A stretch of DNA of 27,312 nucleotides from Leptolinea sp. UBA5366 (GTDB lineage Bacteria; Chloroflexota; Anaerolineae; Anaerolineales; Anaerolineaceae): the NCBI GenBank assembly GCA_002407845.1, contig DHPK01000031.1:48923-76234 (forward strand). Direction: 5' to 3'. The notes under the pieces were generated by a model, which did not search any database, was not told where the DNA came from, and was given only the letters and a program-made list of their open reading frames with translations. The position numbers and the translations under genes are program-made. Position 1 is the stretch's first letter, and the number at the start of each line of letters is the position of its first letter. Shown here in pieces: positions 16,206-25,194 of the stretch.

Positions 16206-16453
16206 ACCAGCTGAGTATCAGCCATTTTGGCTGCGAGCGGAATTCATCAGGTGAATGAGGTAAAATCAGAGACAAGATCGTAAAAATAAATGGCTCCATC
16301 AGCCGGCAATCAACGAGAGTTTCGGCTAGTTTGACATCCCGAGTAAATTGGGTGATAAATCTGAGACTTAAGGTGTGGGGCTTTGCGATAGCGCAGAAAA
16401 GTTAAGGGCGGAAGAGAAGACCACGCTCCGCCAGAGACAGGAACGGGAAAAAA
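16206..16453 (+). other. Intergenic leader before cysS
   Basis: A 248-bp gap without a convincing open frame. It begins with a short hairpin after the hydrolase gene (CAGCCA/TGGCTG, 16219-16233, no T tract). It then has a good promoter at 16331-16359, and a structured leader with TGCG/CGCA (about 16385-16396) and GGCGGA/TCCGCC (16407-16412 with 16427-16432) just before the cysS ribosome binding site. No T-box consensus is present. Confidence 0.5.
16331..16359 (+). promoter_or_regulatory. Candidate sigma-70 promoter for cysS
   Basis: A perfect -35 hexamer TTGACA (16331-16336), a 17-bp spacer, and GATAAA (16354-16359) with TG-type bases just before the -10. It would give a leader of about 88 nt before the cysS start. 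Confidence 0.5.
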
Positions 16454-17860
16454 ATGACGATTCAAATTTACAACACACTGACCAGACAAAAAGAAGAGTT
16501 CAAGACTCTTGAACCGGGACGCGTCAAAATGTACGTCTGCGGTCCGACCGTCTATAACAAAGCGCACATCGGTCATGCGATGTCGGCAATGGTGTTTGAC
16601 ATCATCCGCCGTTATCTGGAATATCGCAACTATGACGTGCAGTTCGCCATGAATTATACAGACGTGGATGACAAAATTATTCACCGCGCGAACGAGATGA
16701 AAGTCGATCCGTTTGCGCTGGCGGAAGGCTATATTGAAGATTTTCAACGGAATCTGAATGATCTGAACATTGAACCTGCCACGTATAACCCGCGCGCCTC
16801 GCTTGAGATCGGTCAGATTATTGAGATGGTCAGCGGACTGATCGAAAAAGGCATGGCTTATCCGCTTGACGGCGATGTCTATTACCGCGTGCGAAAACAG
16901 GAAAGTTATGGAAAACTTTCAGGGCGGCATGTGGATGACATGCGTTCAGGCGTCAGAAAAGAAGCGGATGACCGCAAGGAAGACCCGCTTGATTTCGCCC
17001 TTTGGAAGGCCGCTAAGCCGGGCGAGCCGTCCTGGGACAGCCCCTGGGGTCCAGGCCGGCCGGGCTGGCATATTGAGTGCTCGGCGATGAATTACCATTA
17101 TTTTGGCGATTCCATCGACATTCATGGCGGCGGCAATGACCTGATCTTCCCGCATCACGAAAATGAAATCGCACAAAGCGAGGCGTTTACCGGCAAACCA
17201 TTCGCGACTTACTGGGTGCATAACGGCATGCTGCAGCTGCGCGGTGAAAAAATGTCGAAATCGCTTGGAAATATCATCAGCATTGATGAGTTTCTTGAAC
17301 AGCACAGCGCTGACTCCTTCCGTTACCTGATCTTGAATGCGAGCTATCGCAACCCGATTATTTTCAGCCCTGACGTGCTGGATCAGGCGGAAAAGGGACT
17401 CGATAGACTGAGGTCAGCGCTGCAACCAGCTGCGGAATCAGCCGGCGGCGCATCAACGGAAACACTAGAACGGCTGGCAAATCAGGTTCAGGAGACTAAG
17501 ACTGGATATATTGCGGCGATGGATGATGATTTTAATTCCGCCGCTGCATTGGCACACCTCTTTGAACTTGTGCGGGTGATCAATTTTTCCCGGAATGATG
17601 GGGCAACGAATGCTGAACTGGAACCCGCTCAGCAGATGCTGCGGGAACTGACAGCGGTATTCGGGCTGAAACTGGAAGACCAGACAGCGGACACAAAATT
17701 AGCTGCCGCTGACCCGTTCATCCAACTTTTAATTGACCTCCGGCTGGAACTCAGGCAGCAGAAAAACTGGGCACTGGCTGATAAGATTCGCGATCAGCTG
17801 AGCGCGCTGGGCGTCCTGCTGGAAGACAGCAAGGATGGAACCCGCTGGCATTGGGCATAA
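16454..17860 (+). CDS. cysS: Cysteinyl-tRNA synthetase
   Basis: A 468-residue class I synthetase that charges tRNA(Cys). The zinc ligand Cys29 (YVCGPTVYN) and HIGH motif HIGH (38-41) are in place, followed by other zinc-site residues in WHIECSAM and GGGNDLIFPHHENE, and KMSKS at 266-270 (EKMSKSLGN). The DALR/C-terminal helical domain follows (DDFNSAAALAHLFELV) and the protein ends with the typical GVLLEDSKDGTRWHW. Length is usual. The start at 16454 has GGGA upstream. The downstream methyltransferase gene starts 7 bp after the stop, an arrangement (cysS then rlmB) common in bacteria. Confidence 0.97.
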   Translation: MTIQIYNTLTRQKEEFKTLEPGRVKMYVCGPTVYNKAHIGHAMSAMVFDIIRRYLEYRNYDVQFAMNYTDVDDKIIHRANEMKVDPFALAEGYIEDFQRNLNDLNIEPATYNPRASLEIGQIIEMVSGLIEKGMAYPLDGDVYYRVRKQESYGKLSGRHVDDMRSGVRKEADDRKEDPLDFALWKAAKPGEPSWDSPWGPGRPGWHIECSAMNYHYFGDSIDIHGGGNDLIFPHHENEIAQSEAFTGKPFATYWVHNGMLQLRGEKMSKSLGNIISIDEFLEQHSADSFRYLILNASYRNPIIFSPDVLDQAEKGLDRLRSALQPAAESAGGASTETLERLANQVQETKTGYIAAMDDDFNSAAALAHLFELVRVINFSRNDGATNAELEPAQQMLRELTAVFGLKLEDQTADTKLAAADPFIQLLIDLRLELRQQKNWALADKIRDQLSALGVLLEDSKDGTRWHWA

Positions 17861-17867
17861 ATTTCTT

Positions 17868-18602
17868 ATGAGAGAATGGATCACAAGCCGAAATGCGGCA
17901 TTGGAAATTCTGCGGCTGCGCAGCCGCGACCTTTTTCGGCTGCAAATCGCGAAGGGAGTTCAGGCGAGCGGAAAACTCAATGAACTGATTCAGCTGGCAG
18001 GAAAGAATAAAATCATTCCGACCCAGGTGGACCGGCGTCAGCTGGACGCGATTGACCCGAACCATCAAGGAATCGCACTCGAGGTCAGCGGCTATCGCTA
18101 TGCTGATTTAACCGATGTCAGCGAGAATGCCGCAGCGAGAAATGAACCGCTTTTCGTTGTTCTGCTCGATTTAATCCAGAATCCCCAGAATCTGGGAACG
18201 CTGATTCGCAGTGCTGAAGCGGCTGGCGTGCATGGAATAATCATGCCCTCCGCTCGTTCTGCCGGCGTAACCCCGGCGGTGGTGCATTCATCTGCTGGTG
18301 CAACGGAGCATTTGGCGGTCGTTCAGATGAATCTTGCGCAGGCAATTGATGCTCTGCATGATCAGAATGTCTGGGTGATCGGACTTGACGGCGGTTCGGA
18401 TTCCGTCCCGATTGATCCGGGCAGGCTGGGCGGGAAGCTAGCGATCGTGGTCGGCAGCGAAGGAGAAGGCATGCGGCCGCTGACGCGCAAACTGTGTGAT
18501 GAAATTGTGCGCCTGCCGATGAAAGGAAAGATCGAATCGCTTAACGCTGCAACAGCTGGTTCGATTGTGATCTATCTGTCTTATTTGATGAATCGTCAGT
18601 AA
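17868..18602 (+). CDS. rlmB: TrmH/SpoU family rRNA methyltransferase (RlmB-like)
   Basis: About 244 residues. An N-terminal substrate-binding region (ITSRNAALEILRLRSRDLF) is followed by a SPOUT domain with its three motifs: LDLIQNPQNLGTLIRSAEAAG (motif 1), AIVVGSEGEGM (motif 2) and RLPMKGKIESLNAATAGSI (motif 3), which form the knotted SAM site. RlmB 2'-O-methylates a 23S rRNA guanosine; a related family member acting on another RNA cannot be excluded. The start at 17868 (MREWITSRN) is chosen although its ribosome site is weak. An upstream ATG at 17835 inside cysS is possible but adds residues not typical of the family. It is probably coupled to cysS. Confidence 0.92.
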   Translation: MREWITSRNAALEILRLRSRDLFRLQIAKGVQASGKLNELIQLAGKNKIIPTQVDRRQLDAIDPNHQGIALEVSGYRYADLTDVSENAAARNEPLFVVLLDLIQNPQNLGTLIRSAEAAGVHGIIMPSARSAGVTPAVVHSSAGATEHLAVVQMNLAQAIDALHDQNVWVIGLDGGSDSVPIDPGRLGGKLAIVVGSEGEGMRPLTRKLCDEIVRLPMKGKIESLNAATAGSIVIYLSYLMNRQ

Positions 18603-18620
18603 ATTTGCTCGATTTAAGGG

Positions 18621-20156
18621 TTACTTTTGATAGACCGCTTCTCCGCAAACGACGGTCTTCAGCACAGAAATTTCTTTGACCTCATGCGGCGCGACTGCAG
18701 CCGGATCAGCATCCAGAAAAACCAGATCAGCCGCTTTGCCGACTGAAAGGCTTCCGAGTTCTTTTTCATCATTGCCAATATAAGCTGCGCCAATTGTGTG
18801 CGCGGCGATTGCCTGATCCGCCGAGATGCGCTGGTTTTCAAGCGAGTGATGCAGCGCGCTGTAAATCGTCAGCAGGGGATCACAGGGCGTTACCGGGCAG
18901 TCCGACCCGAAACCGATCGGGACTCCGCTGCGCACCACGCTGCCGACCGGATCGCTGCGCAGCGCCCGTTCTGCTCCGAGCTGACTGATGTATGTGTCAT
19001 GCGGCCAGAAGTAATTGAAAGCCGGCTGCATTGAGATCATCACTCCCAGCTTTTTTGCCCGCTCAATCTGATCATGCGTCCCAAATTCGAAATGTTCGAT
19101 GCGGTGACGCAGCGCTCGGGGCTTTCTTTCCATCACTTTTTCAAGGATGGTCAGCAATTGATCCGATGCCCCGTCCCCGATGCAATGTAAGGCGATTTGC
19201 AGTCCAGCAGAATGAGCCTCCCAAACAAAATCTTCGAGTTCTTCGTTCGAATAATACAAGAGCCCGCGTGTCCAGGCACGATCGGTATAGGGTTCAAGAA
19301 AAGCAGCGGTGTAGGGACCTGTGTCTCCATCAAGCATCACTTTTCCGCAGCCGCCAATTTGTTTCAGTCCGGCTGCTTTGACAGCTTTGACGTTTTTCGT
19401 CTCTGCATAGATTTTCAGACGGACGGGCAGACATTCACGATAGCTGTTCAGCGCCAGATACTCTTCCTCATTGATGATGCCGTGAACGCTGGTCACGCCG
19501 TGCGATACAGCTACTTCAGCGGCGTGTTTCCATGCCAGCTTTAATAATTGTTCATTGCGAAGTGCCTGACGCATGAAATTGTTGAGATCAGAATTGACCA
19601 CACCGCAAATCTCACCGGTAAATATCTTTGAGTTCAGGCCGCATGGGAATACGCAATCCTGGCAGCCTTCGGTTCGCAGATCGATCCCAGCTCTCGCCAG
19701 CGTCACTCGGGTGGTGACGGAGAGATGCCCGCCGCGGTCGGAAATTTGAATCATCCTGCCTGGTGCGGCAGATTCGAGGTCCTCCGCTGTCAGACGTTCC
19801 GACACTTCAACGAAATCGAACTCATAATTAGAGCCGATCAGGGGTTTTGAGGCGTCAAGAGTTTTATGTTTTTTTTGAATTTCAGCCAGAATCAGCGCTC
19901 TGTGTTTCAGCCCGGTCAAATCAAGTTCTGTGCTCTGAATTCCCATCAGGGTGTAATGATTATGAGCGTCGATAAACCCGGGCAGGATGACTGCCCCAGC
20001 GGCGTCAATGGTTTCAACCCCATCATAAAGACCGAGATTGATTCGGGACGGGTCGCCGATGGCAGCGATGCGTCCGTTATCAATCAGCAGTGCTGTTTGA
20101 ACTGTCTCATTCGGATCGACGCGTTTCAGAATTCCATTGACAATAAGTTTTGCCAT
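18621..20156 (-). CDS. Amidohydrolase family protein (YtcJ-like)
   Basis: A 511-residue metal-dependent amidohydrolase of the YtcJ type. N-terminal beta-sandwich (MAKLIVNGILKRVDPNE), metal motif GFIDAHNHYTLMG (H-x-H), then the barrel with LHCIGDGA (His), HRIEHFEF (His) and GFGSDCPVTPCDPLLTIYSAL (Asp), and a C-terminal return to the sandwich (GSLSVGKAADLVFLDADP). No signal peptide, so cytosolic. Family members hydrolyse amides or N-substituted compounds; the substrate is unknown. It starts 29 bp after the dppC-like permease gene and is probably in the same operon. This suggests the imported compound is its substrate. Confidence 0.9.
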   Translation of the reverse strand: MAKLIVNGILKRVDPNETVQTALLIDNGRIAAIGDPSRINLGLYDGVETIDAAGAVILPGFIDAHNHYTLMGIQSTELDLTGLKHRALILAEIQKKHKTLDASKPLIGSNYEFDFVEVSERLTAEDLESAAPGRMIQISDRGGHLSVTTRVTLARAGIDLRTEGCQDCVFPCGLNSKIFTGEICGVVNSDLNNFMRQALRNEQLLKLAWKHAAEVAVSHGVTSVHGIINEEEYLALNSYRECLPVRLKIYAETKNVKAVKAAGLKQIGGCGKVMLDGDTGPYTAAFLEPYTDRAWTRGLLYYSNEELEDFVWEAHSAGLQIALHCIGDGASDQLLTILEKVMERKPRALRHRIEHFEFGTHDQIERAKKLGVMISMQPAFNYFWPHDTYISQLGAERALRSDPVGSVVRSGVPIGFGSDCPVTPCDPLLTIYSALHHSLENQRISADQAIAAHTIGAAYIGNDEKELGSLSVGKAADLVFLDADPAAVAPHEVKEISVLKTVVCGEAVYQK

Positions 20157-20185
20157 TGACCTGCTGCCCTAAACGATATGATACG

Positions 20186-21058
20186 TCATTGCCGGTTGAC
20201 CGGATCGATGACTTCGTTCAATCCTTCGCCAATCATATTAATGCTCAGAATTGCCAAAAAAATGCCGACACCCGGAAAAACGCTGATCCACCAGGCATTA
20301 TTGAGATAAGCCCGTCCGCTTGAGAGCATTGAACCCCATTCAGGGGTCATCGGCTGAGCGCCCAGACCAAGGTAGCTCAAAGAGGCGCCTTCAAGGATTG
20401 CACCGCCGATGCCCAGCGTTGCCAGCACGATCAGCGGTCTGAGAATGTTCGGCAGCACATGGATAAACAGGATGCGCGCATCGGTGCAGCCGATCACTCT
20501 GGCAGCATCGATGTAATCGAGTTCGCGCGTCTTCATGACTGAGCTGCGTGCCATGCGCATGAATTGAGGAATCGAGCCGACTCCGACGGCGATAATGACA
20601 TTTGAAAGTCCGGGACCCAGAATTGCCATCACTGTCAATGCCAGCAGAATTCCCGGGAACGCCATCAGCACCTCGGTCAGCCAGGACAGGATGCTGTCAA
20701 CCCAGGAGCCGTAAAAACCGGCGACAACCCCGAGCAGCGAGCCGAGGATCATCCCGATCACCATGGCTGCCAGCCCGACAACCAGCGAAACTCTGCCGCC
20801 GAACACGAAGCGCGACCAAACGTCACGTCCGATATTGTCTGTGCCCATCGGATGCTCAATGCCGGGCTTTATGAATGTGGTCAGCGGGTTGGCTTCGTTG
20901 ACGTCCGTGGTTGCAATTAGCGGCGCCAGCACAGCCATGGCGATCAGCAATATCAGAATGACCATGCCAACTGTAAAGTTGAAGTTGTGCAGCAGCCGGC
21001 TGATGGTCGACGGCTGTTTTGCGCCGATTGATTTTTGGATGAACTTGATGTCGTTCAT
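20186..21058 (-). CDS. Peptide/nickel-type ABC transporter permease (DppC-like)
   Basis: A 290-residue inner-membrane permease with six hydrophobic segments. The N-terminal OppC_N segment (FTVGMVILILLIAMAVLAPL) is followed by HPMGTDNIGRDVWSRFVFGGRVSL, characteristic of DppC/OppC. The EAA loop that docks the ATPase is YIDAARVIGCTDARILFIHVLPN. The C-terminus GLNEVIDPVNRQ is typical. Its start overlaps the dppB-like stop by 4 bp (ATGA), so translation is coupled. No dppD/dppF-type ATPase gene follows; the next gene is an amidohydrolase. Confidence 0.95.
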   Translation of the reverse strand: MNDIKFIQKSIGAKQPSTISRLLHNFNFTVGMVILILLIAMAVLAPLIATTDVNEANPLTTFIKPGIEHPMGTDNIGRDVWSRFVFGGRVSLVVGLAAMVIGMILGSLLGVVAGFYGSWVDSILSWLTEVLMAFPGILLALTVMAILGPGLSNVIIAVGVGSIPQFMRMARSSVMKTRELDYIDAARVIGCTDARILFIHVLPNILRPLIVLATLGIGGAILEGASLSYLGLGAQPMTPEWGSMLSSGRAYLNNAWWISVFPGVGIFLAILSINMIGEGLNEVIDPVNRQ

Positions 21059-21981
21059 GATAGGCGCACCCTTGGATCAACCACTGCGTATAAGATATCG
21101 GTGATTGTGTTGCTTAAAACATAAACAACCGCGATGATGGTGACTGTCCCTTGCACCAGCGGGAAATCCCGGTTCTGGATAGCGGTCACTGCCAGCCTGC
21201 CGATCCCCTGCCGGGCGAAAATAGATTCAACGACGACGGAACCTGCCATCAGGTAAACAAACTGAATGCTGACAGCGGTGATGATCGGAATGCGCGCGTT
21301 CAGCATGACGTGGTTCCAGAGGATTGACCATTCACTCAGCCCTTTGGCGCGGGCGAGGTTCTGGTAGTTTTTGTTCATTTCATCCAGAATACTCGAGCGC
21401 ACCATGCGCGCCAGCCAGCAGGCTTCTCCGAAGCCAAGCGTCACAGCGGGCAGGATCATGCCGCGCCAGTCGTTCGTGCTGGCAACTGCCGGTAGCAGTT
21501 TGTTGCGTACCGCAAAAAACAGGATCAGCAGCAGCCCGAGGAAAAACGGCGGGACTGAAATTCCGGCAATGCAAAAAAAAGAGAGCACGCGGTCAAACCA
21601 GCTGTTGTACGTTGCAGCGGCTGTTGCGCCTAGGAAGATTCCCAGCGTTGTTGAGATGATCAGCGAGAAAAAGGTCAGTTTCAAGGTGCTCGGAAACTGT
21701 TCCATGATTGATTCCAAAACCGGACGGTTATTCTTCAAGGAACGTCCAAGATCGCCTGAAACGACCTTTTTCATATAGTCAATATATTGCTCTGGAAGCG
21801 ATTTGTTTAATCCCATTTCCTCGCGGATCTCTTCCAGTCTTTCCGGCGTGACCGACTGCCGGCCGATTAATGCGCGGACAGGGTCCCCCGGTACGAAGTG
21901 CAGCATCAGAAAGGTCAAAACTGACACCCCGATCAAAATTGAAAGGGATGTCAGCATTCTGCGGCCTAAATAATTCCACAT
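21055..21981 (-). CDS. Peptide/nickel-type ABC transporter permease (DppB-like)
   Basis: A 308-residue inner-membrane permease. The N-terminus LTSLSILIGVSVLTFLMLHFVPGDP and GRQSVTPERLEEIREEMGLNK match DppB/OppB. Later segments include FSLIISTTLGIFLGA, GISVPPFFLGLLLI, the EAA loop YQNLARAKGLSEWSILWNHV, and the end DILYAVVDPRVRLS. It pairs with the DppC-like permease. It begins 6 bp after the binding-protein stop, with GGAG close to the start. Confidence 0.95.
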   Translation of the reverse strand: MWNYLGRRMLTSLSILIGVSVLTFLMLHFVPGDPVRALIGRQSVTPERLEEIREEMGLNKSLPEQYIDYMKKVVSGDLGRSLKNNRPVLESIMEQFPSTLKLTFFSLIISTTLGIFLGATAAATYNSWFDRVLSFFCIAGISVPPFFLGLLLILFFAVRNKLLPAVASTNDWRGMILPAVTLGFGEACWLARMVRSSILDEMNKNYQNLARAKGLSEWSILWNHVMLNARIPIITAVSIQFVYLMAGSVVVESIFARQGIGRLAVTAIQNRDFPLVQGTVTIIAVVYVLSNTITDILYAVVDPRVRLS

Positions 21982-21987
21982 TCTCCG

Positions 21988-23574
21988 TTACTCAGCTGCG
22001 AGTGAGATATCGTAGAGGTAAGGGAAACCTTCCGGGTCAAACTGGAAGCCTTCGACGTTCGGAGCAGCCAAGTACACGTTGCCGTAGCAATGGATCGGTA
22101 GCGCTAGTGCGTTTTCCATGATGATTGCCTGCGCTTCTTTATAAAGCTCACGGCGGACGTCGGTGTCAAGTGTCTGAGGAGCAGTGTTGAAAATCTCATC
22201 CAGACGTTCATTTCTGAAGCGGGTGTAGCCTGACTGGTTCCCGCCTTCGATGTTCTCAGACAGGTAGACATAGCTCAGGACGCCGGGATCGCGGCTGATC
22301 CAGCCCATGTTCAAAATGTTATGTTTTCCAGCGAAACCAAATTCGGAAATTCCAGCGTCATCCAGTTTGGTGATGTTGACGTCAAAACCGACCTGTTTCA
22401 AATAATAGGCAAGCAATTCCATGAAAGCTTCTTCGTAAGCCGGCAGCGCGGGGTATTCGATCAGCAGATTCTGACCGTCTTTTTCGCGGATGCCGTCGCC
22501 GTTGCTGTCAACCCAGCCGGCTTCTTCGAGCAGCGCTTTGGCTTTTTCTACGTCATAGCGGTAAAGATTTCCAGCTTCTTCGTTATAGGCGAAAGTGGTC
22601 GGGGAAATCACGCTGTGAGCCGCGTCCTGCAGACCATAGAATGCAGTTTGGACAAGCGTTTCCTGATCGACGGCATAGATCATTGCTTTGCGGACGTTGA
22701 GGTCATCGGTGGGCGCTTTTTCGACATTGATCATCTGATGAGAAGTCATGCCCGGAGCGGAGAATTTGAACAGCTGCGTTGTCCCGTCTGACGCCATCTG
22801 TGAGGCTTCAAGGTAGGACGGGTCCTGCACGAGCTGCGCTTCGCCGGTTTGGAAGGCGGTCAGCCGAATGGCTGCTTCCGGCATGACGCGGAAGACGATC
22901 TCGTCAAGATAGGCAGTGCCGCTATGTTTCAGGAATGAAGGCGCCCAATTGTAATCTGGATTTTTCACTAAGGTGATGTGATCCTGAGCAGCCCATTCTT
23001 TGAAGATGAAAGGACCGGTTCCGACCGGGTGCTGGCCATAGCCTTCGCCTTCTTTTTCAATTGCCGCCGGGGACGCGATCATCAGCCAAGGGCGGGTGAC
23101 GTCCTGCAGGAAAGTGGCATGCGGCGTTTCAAATTTGATGACAGCAGTGTAGTCATCGACTACTGCGGTTTCGATATAGCCGATGAGCGCTGACGGTGCA
23201 GCAGCGGCAACGGTCATGCCTTTTGAGGCGCGATCCATTGAAATTTTGACCGCTTCGGCATTGAAGGGCGTTCCATCATGGAATTTCACATCCTGACGGA
23301 GTTTGAAAGTGAATTCTGTGCCGGTTTCGTTTGAAGACCATTCGGAAGCAAGACCGGGATAGAAGTTCAATTCCTGATCAGCATAAATCAGGGAGTCATA
23401 GATCTGCTGAACCAGGAATTGCTCAGGGATATAAAGTCCCCCTGCCGGGTCAAGTGTGATCGGTTCTACCGCAAGCCCAATGGTCAGCATACCGCCTGAA
23501 TTTTGCGCAAAAGCTCCTGTAAAAGCGAGTAAAACTGTGACGAGACTGAGCCCCAATAAAACAAGTTTTTTCAT
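21988..23574 (-). CDS. ABC transporter substrate-binding protein, family 5 (DppA/OppA-like)
   Basis: A 528-residue exported binding protein. The signal peptide MKKLVLLGLSLVTVLLAF ends at A-F-A before Gln24 (signal peptidase I type, no lipobox Cys). The mature part has the SBP_bac_5 pattern: LTIGLAVEPITLDPAGG, YDSLIYADQELNFYPGLASEW, KLRQDVKFHDGTPFNAEAVK, HPVGTGPFIFKEW, LNVRKAMIYAVDQETL and ALLEEAGWVDSNGDGIREKDG. It binds peptides or related compounds for the two following permeases. AGGAG lies seven bases before the start. It is the first gene of the operon, and the region upstream is the largest gap in the window. Confidence 0.95.
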   Translation of the reverse strand: MKKLVLLGLSLVTVLLAFTGAFAQNSGGMLTIGLAVEPITLDPAGGLYIPEQFLVQQIYDSLIYADQELNFYPGLASEWSSNETGTEFTFKLRQDVKFHDGTPFNAEAVKISMDRASKGMTVAAAAPSALIGYIETAVVDDYTAVIKFETPHATFLQDVTRPWLMIASPAAIEKEGEGYGQHPVGTGPFIFKEWAAQDHITLVKNPDYNWAPSFLKHSGTAYLDEIVFRVMPEAAIRLTAFQTGEAQLVQDPSYLEASQMASDGTTQLFKFSAPGMTSHQMINVEKAPTDDLNVRKAMIYAVDQETLVQTAFYGLQDAAHSVISPTTFAYNEEAGNLYRYDVEKAKALLEEAGWVDSNGDGIREKDGQNLLIEYPALPAYEEAFMELLAYYLKQVGFDVNITKLDDAGISEFGFAGKHNILNMGWISRDPGVLSYVYLSENIEGGNQSGYTRFRNERLDEIFNTAPQTLDTDVRRELYKEAQAIIMENALALPIHCYGNVYLAAPNVEGFQFDPEGFPYLYDISLAAE

Positions 23575-23915
23575 TTTTTTACTCCTGCTAACAATAATGA
23601 TTTATCTGACATTCCGATCGTAAAAATTGCTGCTTAAATGAAAAACGAACGGATTACTCAACTGTAAAAAAGCGAGAAATGCCGTTCGCCCAAATTTTGG
23701 ATTTAGAAAATTCAGCCAAAACTGGTTAAGAACGGAATTCCCCGCCGAATACACAAGCAATTTTTGTCTATAGCGATAATTCTCATATCAGTCATGCAAA
23801 AAATTATAAAGGATTCTACGCGCAATCCTAAAAAATATTACATAATCCTGTCAGATGTATTGATCTGTCAGCGTGCTTTTCCACAGCAGTGCTGCATCGA
23901 AACATTCTTAAAAGG
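23575..23915. other. 341-bp AT-rich intergenic region, presumed importer promoter region
   Basis: No supported gene. A weak promoter candidate on the minus strand is TTGAGT (23661-23656), 17 bp, TTTAAG (23638-23633). A 7-bp inverted repeat CGAACGG (23646-23652) / CCGTTCG (23682-23688) brackets the -35 side, and GAACGG appears once more near 23730. Further left is a direct repeat CTGTCAG spaced 10 bp (about 23847-23870). No clear terminator for the M20 gene was seen. Confidence 0.4.
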
Positions 23916-25079
23916 TTATGCTTTCAGGGTTTCACAGGCGTAAGCCGTGAAAAATTCTGCTGCAATCAGCAGCGCGTCCTCATCTAGCGTGAAGTGCGGG
24001 TTGTGCAGCGCATTTCCGGTTTCTGGCTTGTTCGGGTTGAACGACCCAATTTTGATATAAGCGGCTGGAACTTCTGCAGCAAAACGGGAAAAATCATCAC
24101 CGGTGAATTGGCGCGGAATTTCCGTCAGAACGTTTTCGGCACCGACGACAGCTGACGCGGCGCTAATTGCGCTTTCGACAGCCTCCCGATCGTTGATCAC
24201 CGGCGGAATCAGGTCGGAAAATTCCAGCTCAACGCGGTTGTAATTTGCAGCGGCGATGTTTTCGACGGTGTTGCGAATCGCGATTCGCATTTTTTCGAGC
24301 AAATCGTTGTCAAATGCCCGGATTGTGCCATCGAGGACTGCGGTGTCCGGAATGATGTTGTATTGCGTACCGCCGTTCAGCTTGCCGATACCGATCAGCA
24401 GGTTGTCGAACGGTGAGAATTGCTGGGGAATGATGGTTTGAAGCTGAATGAATGCCTGAGCGGCGGACAGGAGCGGGTTGTGGGATAGTTGCGGGACGCT
24501 GATATGGCCACCGTCGCCGAAAAACTTCACTTTCATATGCTGGCAGCCTGCCATAGGCGGCAGAAATTCACAGGCGATCTTGCCGGTCGGCAACGCTGGC
24601 CAGAAATGCAGTCCGGCAGCCCGGTCGACGCCTTCAAGAATGCCTTCCGTGACCATGTCCAGCGCACCATTGATCGTTTCTTCCGCAGGTTGAAACAGCA
24701 GGCGCACTGTCCCACTGAATTCAGCATCTTGAAGGAGCATGGCTGCTCCCAGCAGGGCTGAGAGATGACCGTCATGACCGCAGGCGTGCATCACGCCGGG
24801 CTGGTTTGACTGCCAGGCGAGCCCGCTGAGCTCCTGGATCGGCAGCGCATCAATGTCCGCGCGCAGTAAAAGCGTCTGTCTCGTTGCACCACTGGAGGGT
24901 TTTCGAATTTCAGCCGTGACGCCGGTTTTACCGATTCTTTTTGATTCAATTCCAAGATCGGAGAGAATTTCTCTGATTTTTTCGGCGGTTTGAAACTCCT
25001 GATTGCTGACTTCAGGATTTTGATGAAAATGGCGCTGCCATTGGATGATGGTTTCTTTTTGAGTGGCGGTAAGTTTCAT
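23916..25079 (-). CDS. M20 family amidohydrolase (hippurate/N-acyl amino acid hydrolase-like)
   Basis: A 387-residue metallohydrolase of the M20D group, which removes acyl or peptide groups from amino acids in the cytoplasm. Motifs: RHFHQNPEVSNQE at the N-terminus, MHACGHDGHLSALLGAA (Cys and His metal ligands), FQPAEETINGA (catalytic Glu pair), GLHFWPALPTG (His), a dimerisation domain in the middle (about 175-290), and GNALHNPHFTLDEDAL (C-terminal His). All key residues are intact. The start at 25079 has GGAGGAG seven bases upstream. It is separated by 341 bp from the importer operon downstream but fits the same peptide/amide theme. Confidence 0.95.
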   Translation of the reverse strand: MKLTATQKETIIQWQRHFHQNPEVSNQEFQTAEKIREILSDLGIESKRIGKTGVTAEIRKPSSGATRQTLLLRADIDALPIQELSGLAWQSNQPGVMHACGHDGHLSALLGAAMLLQDAEFSGTVRLLFQPAEETINGALDMVTEGILEGVDRAAGLHFWPALPTGKIACEFLPPMAGCQHMKVKFFGDGGHISVPQLSHNPLLSAAQAFIQLQTIIPQQFSPFDNLLIGIGKLNGGTQYNIIPDTAVLDGTIRAFDNDLLEKMRIAIRNTVENIAAANYNRVELEFSDLIPPVINDREAVESAISAASAVVGAENVLTEIPRQFTGDDFSRFAAEVPAAYIKIGSFNPNKPETGNALHNPHFTLDEDALLIAAEFFTAYACETLKA

Positions 25080-25194
25080 GATGGGCTCCTCCCCTTATTC
25101 TACGAAAGAAAAGCCAAAATTGCGATGGTAAAAAGGCTTGATATAACATGACAAAGGTAACCCAAAATTTAAGATGAAAAGCCTTGACATTATT

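Noticed and set aside
16206..16453. T-box riboswitch upstream of cysS
   Set aside because: No AGGGTGGNACCGCG-like element and no terminator hairpin with a T run.
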